DNA of 44,437 nucleotides, from NCBI GenBank assembly GCA_015486015.1, contig WFSL01000009.1, forward strand, positions 1 to 44,437, read 5' to 3'. Below the pieces are notes generated by a model. It saw nothing but the letters and a program-made list of their open reading frames with translations, was not told where the DNA came from and made no database searches. Made by a program: the position numbers and the translations under genes. Positions 1 through 7,800 of this stretch are shown piece after piece (position 1 is the first letter of the stretch; each line of letters starts with the position of its first letter). This DNA comes from Aquificota bacterium (GTDB lineage: Bacteria > Thermosulfidibacterota > Thermosulfidibacteria > Thermosulfidibacterales > B14-G1).

Positions 1-143
1 CCCCATGGGAATCCACCCCTTCCCACTCCCAAAACGGGCCACCTATAATCAGGGTATGGGTAAGCACCTGGGGGGCACAATCCCAAACCCCTACCTGTTC
101 TGGGACCAAGACCCCAGGGCCCAGTTCCATCTAAACCTGGCAT
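1..143 (-). CDS. DUF5320 family small protein, N-terminal part only
   Basis: This reading frame runs off the left edge of the window; 47 codons are visible. The protein begins MPGLDGTGPWGLGPRTGRG, the glycine-rich N-terminal signature of DUF5320 proteins (typically MPxxDGTGPxGxGPxTGRGxGxC), and then has a Cys and many Gly, Pro and aromatic residues. A perfect Shine-Dalgarno sequence, AGGAGGTG, lies a few bases before the ATG and begins directly at the stop codon of the upstream DUF134 gene, so the two are very likely co-transcribed. DUF5320 genes are often found beside NifX-type and Mrp/NBP35 genes in anaerobes; their biochemical role is unknown. The frame is too short for routine ORF callers because it is cut by the edge. 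The family call rests on the N-terminal signature only. Confidence 0.8.
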   Translation of the reverse strand, partial: MPGLDGTGPWGLGPRTGRGLGLCPPGAYPYPDYRWPVLGVGRGGFPW

Positions 144-153
144 ATTCCACCTC

Positions 154-570
154 CTATCTTGTATTCCCCCAACCCCCTCCCTCTCGGAACACCCCGCTGC
201 CATTGCAATGGGGACAGTGAACGGGGAATGATAAAGGGAAGGATGGGGACCATGTGTATCCACAGTCCCTACATAGGAATGTGGTGCCTTCAGGGTAGAC
301 TTCAGGGGCTATCTTGATGCTAAGCCCCTGGACCAGCGCCTTCGCTGTCTTCGCTCGTGCCCGGTTTAGGAGCCTGCCAAAGGTCTGTCTGGATACTCCC
401 ATATGTGCAGCCGCCTCCTCTTGGGGTAGACCCAGGCCGTCAGATAGGCGAAGGGCTTCCCATTCATCAAGGGGAAGGATGACCTCCCCTTGAGGTGTCC
501 GGTCCATGGGGGCAAAAAGGAAAACCCGAGGAGTCCCCTCTACCCGTCTCCCCTTCTTCGGCCTTGACAT
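154..570 (-). CDS. DUF134 family predicted DNA-binding protein
   Basis: A 138-residue protein of the DUF134 family (PF02001). It begins with the usual basic motif (MSRPKKGRRVEGTPR). The central part has the conserved run EWEALRLSDGLGLPQEEAA followed by a helix-turn-helix, MGVSRQTFGRLLNRAR, which resembles sigma-70 region 4. The C-terminal part carries two CxxC pairs (CRDCG and CPHCN) that look like a zinc ribbon. Translation starts at an ATG preceded by GGGGAGG. It is divergent from the CDF-NifX gene, with a palindrome in the shared 60-base gap, and precedes the DUF5320 gene by 10 bases. DUF134 proteins are predicted regulators that commonly sit with NifX-like genes; a role as the local regulator of this cluster is inference. 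Confidence 0.9.
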   Translation of the reverse strand: MSRPKKGRRVEGTPRVFLFAPMDRTPQGEVILPLDEWEALRLSDGLGLPQEEAAAHMGVSRQTFGRLLNRARAKTAKALVQGLSIKIAPEVYPEGTTFLCRDCGYTWSPSFPLSFPVHCPHCNGSGVFREGGGWGNTR

Positions 571-581
571 TCCCTCCCCTT

Positions 582-599
582 TATAAGCATATGCTCATA
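582..599. promoter_or_regulatory. 18-bp palindrome, candidate operator between DUF134 and CDF genes
   Basis: TATAAGCATATGCTCATA is an inverted repeat with a single mismatched pair and a perfect 10-base core AGCATATGCT (586-595). It sits in the 60-base divergent gap between the DUF134 start (570) and the CDF start (631). I could not place a convincing -35/-10 pair on either strand here, although the minus-strand TATAAA at 585-580 overlaps the repeat. Binding by the neighbouring helix-turn-helix protein is inference. Confidence 0.5.
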
Positions 600-630
600 A
601 AAACATAGGCCCTACTTCCAGAGGTGTCAA

Positions 631-1812
631 GTGGATGACTTAGAAGGCAGGAGGAGTGATAGGATTGCCTTTTACTCCGTGGCGGCCAATTTGGTGGTCA
701 CATGCTGTAAGGCCTTTCTGGCCTATCTCACGGGTAGCTCTGCTGTGCTTGCGGACGCTATTCATGGGGTCTCTGATCTTGTGGCAAGCCTGGCAGTTTG
801 GGTAGGGATAAGGGTGTCGCGCTTCAGCTCCAGTGGTTTCCCATTTGGGCTCTACAAGGTAGAGAACATCTTAGAGCTTATCACGGCCCTGTTTATCCTG
901 ATGGCTGGATACCAAGTAGTGAGGCATATGCCCCACACTGAGTATCTCCGGCACCTTCCCTTGGCCTTGGTGGTCCTTTCACTCCTTACAGGCGCAATCT
1001 ATCTCTTTGTCCGGTTTGAAAAGCACTGGGCAGTGCGGCTCAACTCCCCTGCCCTGACCGCCGATGCAGAGCATTGGAAGGTGGATATCCTCACAACGGT
1101 GATCTTGGTCCTCTCCCTGCTCATCGTCTCTTTGGGCCTCTCCTTCATGGATGGAGTGGCTACCATTGTGATACTCCTCTTCATCCTCCATGCCGCCTGG
1201 CGGCTTGCGAAAAATGCTTTGAAGAGTCTCTTGGATGCCTCAGTAGACTACACCACCTTGGATACCATATCGAAGGTGGTGCTCTCTTTCCCCCGGGTCA
1301 AGAGGATCAAGAGTATGGCAGCAAGGAGCTCTGGGCCTTGCATATTTGCCCATGTAGAAGTGGTCCTTCAAGAGAGGGATCTGAGGCGTGCCCATGATCT
1401 AACAGAGCAGATAGAGGAGGCGGTGATGGAGGCGGTACCCCATGTAGAGAGGGTCTTTATCCACTATGAGCCCGAAGATAGGCACGAGGTGGTTTGGGCC
1501 GTCCCCTTGGATGATGGAAAGGGTAATCTCTCCTCCCATTTTGGAAAGGCCCCGTTTATAGGGCTCTTACATTTCGACCCTTCTACCAAGATACTCTTAG
1601 AGGTGGAGGTAAAGGAGAACCCCTTCTGCACCTTGGAGAAGGGCAAGGGATTGAAGCTCGCCGAATACTTGATCGAGACGGGCGTAGATGTAGTGGTGGT
1701 GAGGGAGCCCATAGAGGACAAAGGACCTGGGTACCTCCTTAGGGGTGGTGGAGTGACTATCCGAACCACTCAGGCTGTGCATATGAAGGAATTGATGCCC
1801 CAATTTGCGTAA
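631..1812 (+). CDS. Cation diffusion facilitator with C-terminal NifX-like domain
   Basis: A 393-residue fusion protein. The first part is a cation diffusion facilitator with about six membrane segments between residues 11 and 190; the metal-site residues are visible in helix 2 (D42, H45, D49 in ADAIHGVSD) and helix 5 (H148, D152 in AEHWKVD). A CDF cytoplasmic dimer domain follows (about 205-285). Residues 287-390 form a dinitrogenase iron-molybdenum cofactor domain (NifX/NafY-like, PF02579) with the typical SSHFGKAPF motif. CDF proteins export divalent metals such as Zn, Fe or Mn by proton antiport; NifX-type domains bind metal-sulfur cofactors. The start is GTG at 631 with GAGGTG just upstream. 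The MBL-fold gene follows 13 bases later. Substrate is not evident from sequence. Confidence 0.9.
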   Translation: MDDLEGRRSDRIAFYSVAANLVVTCCKAFLAYLTGSSAVLADAIHGVSDLVASLAVWVGIRVSRFSSSGFPFGLYKVENILELITALFILMAGYQVVRHMPHTEYLRHLPLALVVLSLLTGAIYLFVRFEKHWAVRLNSPALTADAEHWKVDILTTVILVLSLLIVSLGLSFMDGVATIVILLFILHAAWRLAKNALKSLLDASVDYTTLDTISKVVLSFPRVKRIKSMAARSSGPCIFAHVEVVLQERDLRRAHDLTEQIEEAVMEAVPHVERVFIHYEPEDRHEVVWAVPLDDGKGNLSSHFGKAPFIGLLHFDPSTKILLEVEVKENPFCTLEKGKGLKLAEYLIETGVDVVVVREPIEDKGPGYLLRGGGVTIRTTQAVHMKELMPQFA

Positions 1813-1825
1813 AGGGAGGTGTGTT

Positions 1826-2770
1826 ATGAGAGTAGAGTTGGAACCAGTAGAGAAGGTTGAAGTGACCACTGTGATCGACAACTACGCCGACCTCATTGTC
1901 CCAGGAAGGGGGGACACGGTGAGGAGGCCCTTCTTTGAAGGGGGAAGGATGAATGTCCCGCTTTTGGCAGAGCATGGGCTGTCGCTGTTCATCCAGGTGC
2001 ATCATGGTGGCAAGGTGGTGAGGGTCTTGCTGGATACGGGACTCACGGAAACGGGAACGCTTCACAACATGGCCCACTTGGATCTCCCCCTGAGAGAAAC
2101 GGATTACCTTGTGTTGAGTCATGGCCATTTCGATCACTTTGGTGCCCTTTACAAGGTGTATGGCAACGGCATAGTCCCCAAGGAGGCCCCTTTCCTTTGC
2201 CACCCCTGGGCCTTTTATCAAAGAGGGGTGCGTAGAAGGGGCACCCTATTTCCCTTTCCCCGGTTGGAGAGGCACAAGTTGGAGGATATGGGGGTGGAGA
2301 TCAGAGAGTGTGAGGGGCCAAGGTTGGTGGAGGGCTTCATCTTGCTGACGGGTGAGATCCCCAGGGAGACGGACTTTGAAATAGGTTTCCCCATGGGCTA
2401 CGTGGAAAAAGATGGGGAAGTGGAGCAAGATGCCCTTTTGGATGATCAAGCCTTGGTGGTTTGTGTGAAGGACAAGGGCCTTGTGGTGGTTTCTGGATGC
2501 GGTCATTCAGGGATAATTAACACCGTAAACTATGCTAAGACCTTAACTGGGGTAGACGAGGTGTACGCTGTGATTGGGGGTTTTCACCTTTCAGGACCCG
2601 TGTACGAGCCTTACATAGGTAAAACTGTTGAGGCTATGAAAGCCATTTCCCCCCGCCTATTGGTACCCACCCACTGTACAGGATTTGTGGCGCAAACGGC
2701 CTTCGCCCGAGAGATGCCAGGCGCTTTTGTGCTAAACACGGTGGGGACCACCTTCGTGGTGGGTGAATAG
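1826..2770 (+). CDS. MBL-fold metallo-hydrolase (COG1237-like)
   Basis: A 314-residue metallo-beta-lactamase-fold protein. The metal-binding motif SHGHFDHFG lies at residues 98-106, with further candidate ligands in GCGHSG (about 224-229), GGFHLSG (about 252) and PTHCTG (about 282-287). This arrangement matches the COG1237 family, which databases often annotate as dihydropterin-6-yl-methyl-aminobenzene phosphate synthase-like hydrolases; the physiological reaction in bacteria is not established. I start at the ATG at 1826, which has AGGGAGG seven bases upstream, rather than at an earlier start inside the previous gene. It is probably co-transcribed with the CDF-NifX gene. The stop is separated by one base from the stop of the convergent HNH gene. 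Confidence 0.88.
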   Translation: MRVELEPVEKVEVTTVIDNYADLIVPGRGDTVRRPFFEGGRMNVPLLAEHGLSLFIQVHHGGKVVRVLLDTGLTETGTLHNMAHLDLPLRETDYLVLSHGHFDHFGALYKVYGNGIVPKEAPFLCHPWAFYQRGVRRRGTLFPFPRLERHKLEDMGVEIRECEGPRLVEGFILLTGEIPRETDFEIGFPMGYVEKDGEVEQDALLDDQALVVCVKDKGLVVVSGCGHSGIINTVNYAKTLTGVDEVYAVIGGFHLSGPVYEPYIGKTVEAMKAISPRLLVPTHCTGFVAQTAFAREMPGAFVLNTVGTTFVVGE

Positions 2771-2771
2771 C

Positions 2772-3302
2772 TCAGGGAGCCGCCTTCCGGTGGGGGCATG
2801 CCAGATACCTCCTCCATACCTCCTGAGTCTCAATATCCACACTTCGGGCAATCTTCAGATACTTGGTAAACAAGAATCGGGGCTTCACAGGTTCTGCATA
2901 CCTGGGAACCCATATCTCCTGCCGCTTAGCCCTGTTGCACTGAACGCAGGAGGTGACCAGGTTCTCCCATGACCATGTACCCCCCAAGGACTTAGGAACG
3001 ATGTGATCAATGGTGAGTTCGTGATCCCTCAAGGTCTTTCCACAATAGCCGCACCTAAAGTTATCCCGATAGTAGATCATCATCCTGGTGGGCTTATCCA
3101 TTACCGTGGTAGACCTAATAGAGCTAACCCTCACCACCACTGGCACCGGAAATTCCTGGCTTGGACTCCTGGCCACCTCGGTGGGATGGTACTCTATCAC
3201 CAGACACCTTCCCAGCCACTCTAAGGTGATGGCTTTCTGCCAAGACACCACATCAAAAGGCATAAAAGCCCTGTTCAAAACCAAACAAAAAAGCCTCTTC
3301 AT
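2772..3302 (-). CDS. HNH endonuclease family protein
   Basis: A 176-residue HNH protein. The N-terminal half (about 1-65) resembles the beta-rich region seen in stand-alone bacterial HNH proteins (LVLNRAFMPFDVVSWQKAI). The nuclease core is clear: C84-x2-C87 (CGYC), the DH pair at 99-100 in LTIDHIVPKSLGG, N114, and C119/C122 (CVQC). These would bind structural zinc and the catalytic metal. The ATG at 3302 is chosen because GGGAGG sits five bases upstream and the family usually begins near MKRLFCLVLN; a longer version from TTG 3347 is possible. Such genes are widespread, often solitary, and their natural substrate is unknown. Nothing around it suggests an intein, intron or phage. Confidence 0.88.
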   Translation of the reverse strand: MKRLFCLVLNRAFMPFDVVSWQKAITLEWLGRCLVIEYHPTEVARSPSQEFPVPVVVRVSSIRSTTVMDKPTRMMIYYRDNFRCGYCGKTLRDHELTIDHIVPKSLGGTWSWENLVTSCVQCNRAKRQEIWVPRYAEPVKPRFLFTKYLKIARSVDIETQEVWRRYLACPHRKAAP

Positions 3303-3318
3303 CCATTCCTCCCACCTC

Positions 3319-3347
3319 TTCATAAATGTCTCTTTAGGCGTTGTCAA
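3319..3347 (-). promoter_or_regulatory. Candidate promoter of the HNH gene
   Basis: On the minus strand a consensus -35 hexamer TTGACA (3347-3342) is followed by a 17-base spacer and TATGAA (3324-3319; four of six matches). Transcription would begin near 3312, leaving only about 10 bases before the ATG at 3302, so the Shine-Dalgarno would lie at the very 5' end of the mRNA. Promoter strength and start site are not shown. Confidence 0.35.
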
Positions 3348-3489
3348 GTGTATCTTTTCACAAATCTTCTTTCTCAGGGTTTATAAGATGGCTGTCCACC
3401 ATTGAAGAGCTAAGGGGCATGTGGGAAATCGACCAACACATGAGGCTGTCGTGATGGATTGTTCTCCCTTGCAGGGCGTTGGAGAGGGG

Positions 3490-3518
3490 TTGCTTTATAT
3501 TTCCCTTGAGTGTATATG
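3490..3518 (+). promoter_or_regulatory. Weak candidate promoter of the lipoprotein gene
   Basis: TTGCTT (3490-3495), a 17-base spacer and TATATG (3513-3518) precede the lipoprotein ATG by 28 bases. The hexamers match the sigma70 consensus at only three and four positions. The spacing to the start codon resembles that of better promoters in this window. The rest of the 3303-3546 gap holds nothing else I can identify. Confidence 0.25.
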
Positions 3519-3546
3519 AAACCATTAAAAACAAAGGAGGTGCTCC

Positions 3547-3843
3547 ATGAGAGGAAGCCTTGTGGTGTTGATGTTGGCGATGCTGTTGGTCCTGCCCTTG
3601 GGGTGTGGGAAGTCCGCCAAGAAGCAGGTCCAGGGAAAGAAGCCTGCCCAGGTGGAGCAGAAGGCGGGGAAAACCCAACCTAAGGTACCACAGGCTCCCG
3701 CACCGGCGAAACCTGCGCCAGCAAAACCTGCACCGGCGGAAGCCGCACCGGCGAAACCTGCGCCAGCAAAACCTGTGCCAGCGAAGGCAGGGCAGACCCA
3801 ACCAAAACCTTCTGCACCGGCAAAGCAGGAGGGGGGTAAGTAA
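3547..3843 (+). CDS. Small Ala/Pro/Lys-repeat lipoprotein
   Basis: A 98-residue protein with a type II signal peptide: hydrophobic residues 4-18, then the lipobox LPLGC with Cys20 as the lipidation site. The mature part is low complexity, rich in Lys, Gln, Ala and Pro, with tandem APAKP/APAEA units between about residues 52 and 80. The repeats should form an extended polyproline-like, positively charged linker, as in proteins that reach from a membrane into the periplasm or touch peptidoglycan. There is no folded domain. A near-perfect AAGGAGGTG precedes the ATG. Its plus-strand neighbours are HNH (antisense, upstream) and cysM. I do not recognise a family; outer-membrane or periplasmic lipoprotein is the safest description. 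Confidence 0.85.
   Translation: MRGSLVVLMLAMLLVLPLGCGKSAKKQVQGKKPAQVEQKAGKTQPKVPQAPAPAKPAPAKPAPAEAAPAKPAPAKPVPAKAGQTQPKPSAPAKQEGGK
3700..3775 (+). repeat. 31-bp direct repeat, 45-bp period, in lipoprotein gene
   Basis: An exact 31-base sequence occurs at 3700-3730 and again at 3745-3775. Each copy encodes APAKPAPAKP. The 15-base unit (about GCACCGGCGAAACCT) is further repeated in slightly changed form on either side. Such tandem units can expand or contract by slipped replication, so length variation between strains would be expected. Confidence 0.9.
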
Positions 3844-3851
3844 GGGCCATG

Positions 3852-3880
3852 GCCTGGGGGGAGACGCCATTCCCCCAGGC
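3852..3880 (+). terminator. Hairpin after lipoprotein gene
   Basis: A perfect nine-base stem, GCCTGGGGG with CCCCCAGGC, encloses an 11-base loop eight bases after the lipoprotein stop. It is followed by ATTTTACC, only a short T tract, so it may be a weak terminator or a 3' stabilising structure. Confidence 0.45.
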
Positions 3881-3919
3881 ATTTTACCATTCAGATCTCA
3901 ACAGCAGCAGATTATGGAG

Positions 3920-3958
3920 ACCTTGATCCCATAGAGGGTCAGAGGTTGTTCCTTTTTT
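3920..3958 (+). terminator. Terminator-like hairpin directly before cysM
   Basis: ACCTTGATCCC pairs with GGGTCAGAGGT (ten pairs, two single bulges, loop ATAGA) and is followed by TGTTCCTTTTTT, which is the layout of an intrinsic terminator. The T tract ends three bases before the cysM ATG. It could end the lipoprotein transcript or act as an attenuator for cysM. Confidence 0.45.
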
Positions 3959-3961
3959 AAT

Positions 3962-4864
3962 ATGAAAAGAGAAGGATTGTTGGCCTTAATTGGTAATACC
4001 CCTATGGTGAGGCTCCACCACTTTTCTACGCCTCAGGTGGATATATGGGCCAAGTTGGAGATGTTCAATCCAGGAGGAAGTGTAAAGGATCGGGCAGCCC
4101 TCTATATGCTTGAGGATGCTGAGGAACGTGGGGTGCTTACCAAGGAGAAGGAGGTAATTGAGCCCACCAGTGGCAACACAGGCATCGGGCTCGCCTTTGT
4201 CTGTTGCATCAAGGGGTATCGGCTCACTGTGGTGATGCCTGAAAACATGAGCGTAGAGAGGCGCTTCCTTATCCAGGCTTATGGGGGAAGTGTCATACTC
4301 ACCTCTGGCGACAGGGGTATGGATGGTGCCCTTGGAGAGGCCCTGAGAATGGCAAGCGAAAGGCCGGATCTCTATTTCATGCCCAATCAATTCGATAACC
4401 CTGCCAATCCTCTTGCCCACTACGAGACCACAGGCGTGGAAATCTTGGAGCAGATGAGAGGGGAGATAACTGCTTTCGTGGCAGCCATGGGGACAACAGG
4501 AACCCTCATGGGAGTGGGGAAGAGGTTGAAGGAGTACAACCCTGATATCAAGGTGATAGGGGTGGAACCTTATCCCCACCATGGAATCCAGGGGCTGAAA
4601 AGCCTTGAGGAGTCCAGGAGACCCGCTATCTTTGACCCTTCCCTCCCTGATGCCATAATCAAGGTAAGGGATCAGGATGCCATCTCCACCACCAAGGAAT
4701 TGGCCAGGAAAGAGGCCATTTTGGCAGGCATGAGTAGTGGCGCCGCGCTTTTTGGTGCACTTAAGTATGCCAGGGGTATGGGGAAGGGGAGGATAGTGGT
4801 GCTCTTTCCCGATGGCGGTGAACGATACCTAAGCACAGGGCTCTTCGATCCTGGCAGATCATAG
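3962..4864 (+). CDS. cysM: Cysteine synthase B-type (O-acetylserine sulfhydrylase)
   Basis: A 300-residue fold-type II PLP enzyme that makes L-cysteine from O-acetylserine and sulfide or thiosulfate in the cytoplasm. The PLP lysine is K42 in NPGGSVKDRA, the substrate loop is TSGNTG at 69-74, and the phosphate-binding loop is MGTTGTLMG. CysM rather than CysK is favoured by the FDNPANPLAHYETTG stretch and the C-terminal RYLSTGLF, as in E. coli CysM. The ATG is the natural start by family alignment (MKREGLLALIGNTPMVRL), yet no Shine-Dalgarno is present; instead a terminator-like T tract lies there. The stop codon touches the start codon of mfd, so the two are translationally coupled. Confidence 0.92.
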   Translation: MKREGLLALIGNTPMVRLHHFSTPQVDIWAKLEMFNPGGSVKDRAALYMLEDAEERGVLTKEKEVIEPTSGNTGIGLAFVCCIKGYRLTVVMPENMSVERRFLIQAYGGSVILTSGDRGMDGALGEALRMASERPDLYFMPNQFDNPANPLAHYETTGVEILEQMRGEITAFVAAMGTTGTLMGVGKRLKEYNPDIKVIGVEPYPHHGIQGLKSLEESRRPAIFDPSLPDAIIKVRDQDAISTTKELARKEAILAGMSSGAALFGALKYARGMGKGRIVVLFPDGGERYLSTGLFDPGRS

Positions 4865-7800
4865 GTGAAGGCGCTCCAAGAGGTTCTAAAGGCCTGGCTT
4901 CGAGGAGAGAGACCCCTGCTCACAGGGGTAAGACACTCTCTTTTAGGGTACTTATTGTATTTGTGGCGAGATGCCCTCCCTTCTCCACCCTTGATCTTAC
5001 TGCCTGAAGAGATGGGGGAAGAGGTGAAGGATGAGATTTCTGCCTTTCAGGAGGCGGTGTTCCTCCCCCCTTGGGACTCCGATCCCTCCTCTGGTATACC
5101 CCCCTCTAACATGGTCTCTGCCCAGAGAATGCAAGTACTCCTCCAGCTATTAGAGCAGGCTCCCATCCTTGTGACCACCGTTCGAGGCTTAGCCCAAAAG
5201 GTGATAGAGCCGGACTGGTTTGTGGAGAGGATCCTGGTGGTGATTAAGGGGATGGAAATCCCAAGGGAGGAACTTACAAAGAGGCTTGTAGACTTGGGAT
5301 ACCAATGGACGGATCAGGTGGAGGAGGTAGGGGGGTTTAGTGTAAGAGGCTACGTAGTGGATGTCTTCCCACTCAACGAGGATTCTCCCATAAGGATTGA
5401 GCTGTGGGGCGACGAGGTAGAATCTATCAGGTCTTTCCATCCGCAAACCCAAACCTCCTTTGAGGAGAGGGAAAAGGCCTTGATTCTTCCTTATCGTGAG
5501 AGGAGGGGTGAAGGGAGGGTACCATTGCCCTCCATCCTTGGAGCAAGGCCAGTGGTAGTCTTATATCCCGAGGATGTAGAGATAGAGCGTGAAGGCCTGC
5601 TCCTCGAGGGTGATGATTTCCTCACATCCCAAGAAATAGAGGCCTTCATAGGGAGTCTACCCACCCTTTTGGTTAACAGCCTCCATGAAGAGGGAATCAC
5701 CTTCCCCGTGGAGGGTTTCCCCTTGGCCGCCACACATCTCAAGGGTACTAAGCGGGTTTCCCAGGGTATGAACTGGGTGCGTGACCGGCTCTCTGAAGGG
5801 TTGAGGGTGTATGTGAGCTACCCTCTTGGGGAGCAGGAGAGAATGCTCCAGTTGTTCAGAGAATATGACCTCTACCCATTACCTCTCCCTCGGTTTTCGG
5901 AGAGGGAGGGTGCCCTGTATATCTTCCCCTCATCCCTCAGGGAGGGGTTCCTTTGGCCCCAGCAAAGGATCGCCATTGTTAGCCACAGAGAGCTCCTCGG
6001 TGTAAGGAGGAAGAGGGCGAGGAGGCACGTGAAGAGCAGAGGGGACCCCTTAACTACACTCAGAGATCTTGCCCCCGGAGACTATGTGGTCCATACAGAG
6101 CAAGGGATTGGGCGGTACATAGGCCTGAAACAGGTGAATGTGGAAGGGATCAAACAGGAGTTTATGGTGATAGAGTATGATGGAGGCGATCAGCTCTTGG
6201 TGCCCATTACCCGACTCCATCTCATCCAAAAGTACCGGGGTGCCCATGCTACACCTCCTGCCTTGGATAAGTTGGGTGGTGTTACATGGAGGAGAACAAA
6301 GAAACGGGTCAAGAAGGCCGTAGAGGAGTTCGCCAAGCAGCTCTTGCGTATAGAAGCGGAGAGGCGCATAGCCCAGGGGCACGCCTTTACGCCCGATACC
6401 TCGGAGCAAAGGGAATTTGAGGAAGAGTTCCCCTTTGATGAGACCCCAGATCAGGAGAAGGTGTGTCGAGAGATCAAGGAGGAGATGGAATCCCCCCATC
6501 CCATGGACCGCCTGCTTTGCGGGGATGTGGGTTATGGAAAGACAGAGGTAGCCATGAGGGCGGCCTTTAAGGCGGTACTGGATGGGAAACAAGTGGCAGT
6601 CCTTGTACCCACCACCATCTTGGCTGAGCAACACATGGAGACCTTTACTGAAAGATTTCAGCACTATCCAGTGATTATTGAGGTGATCTCCCGTTTCAAG
6701 AGCCCCAGGGAGCAGCGCGAGATCCTTGATAGGGTGAAAAAGGGAGAGGTGGACATTCTAATAGGCACCCACCGTCTCCTTTCTCGTGATGTGACTTTCA
6801 AGGATTTGGGCTTGGTAATTGTGGATGAGGAACACCGATTTGGGGTGAGGCAAAAGGAGAGGCTCAAGGAGTTCAAGAGGGGGGTAGACGTGTTATCCCT
6901 TTCCGCCACCCCCATCCCCCGTACCCTCCATATGGCCCTCTCAGGCGTAAAAGGGATGAGTATAATGGAGACCCCTCCTCAAGGCAGAAGACCTGTGAAG
7001 ATCCAGATCACCCGCTGGAATCCATCCCTGGTGAGAGGGGCCATAGTGAAGGAATTACAGAGGGGTGGGAGGGTATTTGTGGTGCAGCCCCGTGTTGAGG
7101 GAATAGAGGAGCTGTTGGAGCTGGTGAGGAGGCTGGTGCCAGGGGCAAAAGTAGCCATGGCCCATGGACAAATGAAGGCCAAGGAACTGGAGGACGTGAT
7201 GTACCGGTTCATGAAGGGGAAGGTGGATGTGCTTGTCTCCACGCCCATAGTGGAGTCTGGCCTGGATGTGCCTTTTGCCAACACGCTTGTGGTGAAGGAT
7301 GCCCACATACTTGGGCTTTCGCAACTCTATCAGCTCCGGGGAAGGGTAGGGAGGGGAAGGGAGATGGGATATGCCTACTTCTTCATCCCCCATGCAGCCT
7401 CCCTCACCGAGGAGGGGAAGAAGAGGCTCCATGCCCTCAGAGAGTTTTCCCAGTTGGGCTCAGGCCTGAAACTGGCCATGCGGGATATGGAGATCCGGGG
7501 GGCGGGTACTATCCTTGGTACCCAGCAGTGGGGCCATGCCTCTCAGGTAGGCTTCACCCTTTATTGCCAGATGCTCGAAAAGACCGTGATGAAGCTTCAA
7601 GGTCAGCCCCTAAAGGAAGAAGCGGAACCCAGGATCGAGCTTGGGGTCGAGGCCCTCATACCATCCACCTATGTGGGCAGCGAAAAGGCCAAGATTGCCC
7701 TTTACAAAAGGATAGCCCAGGCAGGGTGCCCAGATGAATTGCTCCAGCTGCAGGAAGAGATGAGGGACAGATTTGGACCATTTCCTAAGCCTGTGCGTAA

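Noticed and set aside
5-220. Plus-strand open frame of 71 codons at the left edge
   Set aside because: It is opposite the DUF5320 and DUF134 genes, has no ribosome site and shows no protein-like motif. The minus strand frames have clear family signatures and Shine-Dalgarno sites.
1757-2221. Minus-strand open frame of 154 codons inside the MBL gene
   Set aside because: It is antisense to a well-conserved metallo-hydrolase, lacks a good start region and its residues show no recognisable domain; it reflects codon bias in the real gene.
3700-3775. Direct repeats resembling a short CRISPR
   Set aside because: Repeats are in-frame coding units with 14-base separation, no unique spacers of even length, no palindromic repeat and no cas genes.
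3358-3890. Two long minus-strand frames rich in Arg/Cys or Ala/Gly across the lipoprotein
   Set aside because: They are products of the repeated APAKP coding sequence read on the other strand. The plus-strand frame has a lipobox and near-perfect ribosome site.
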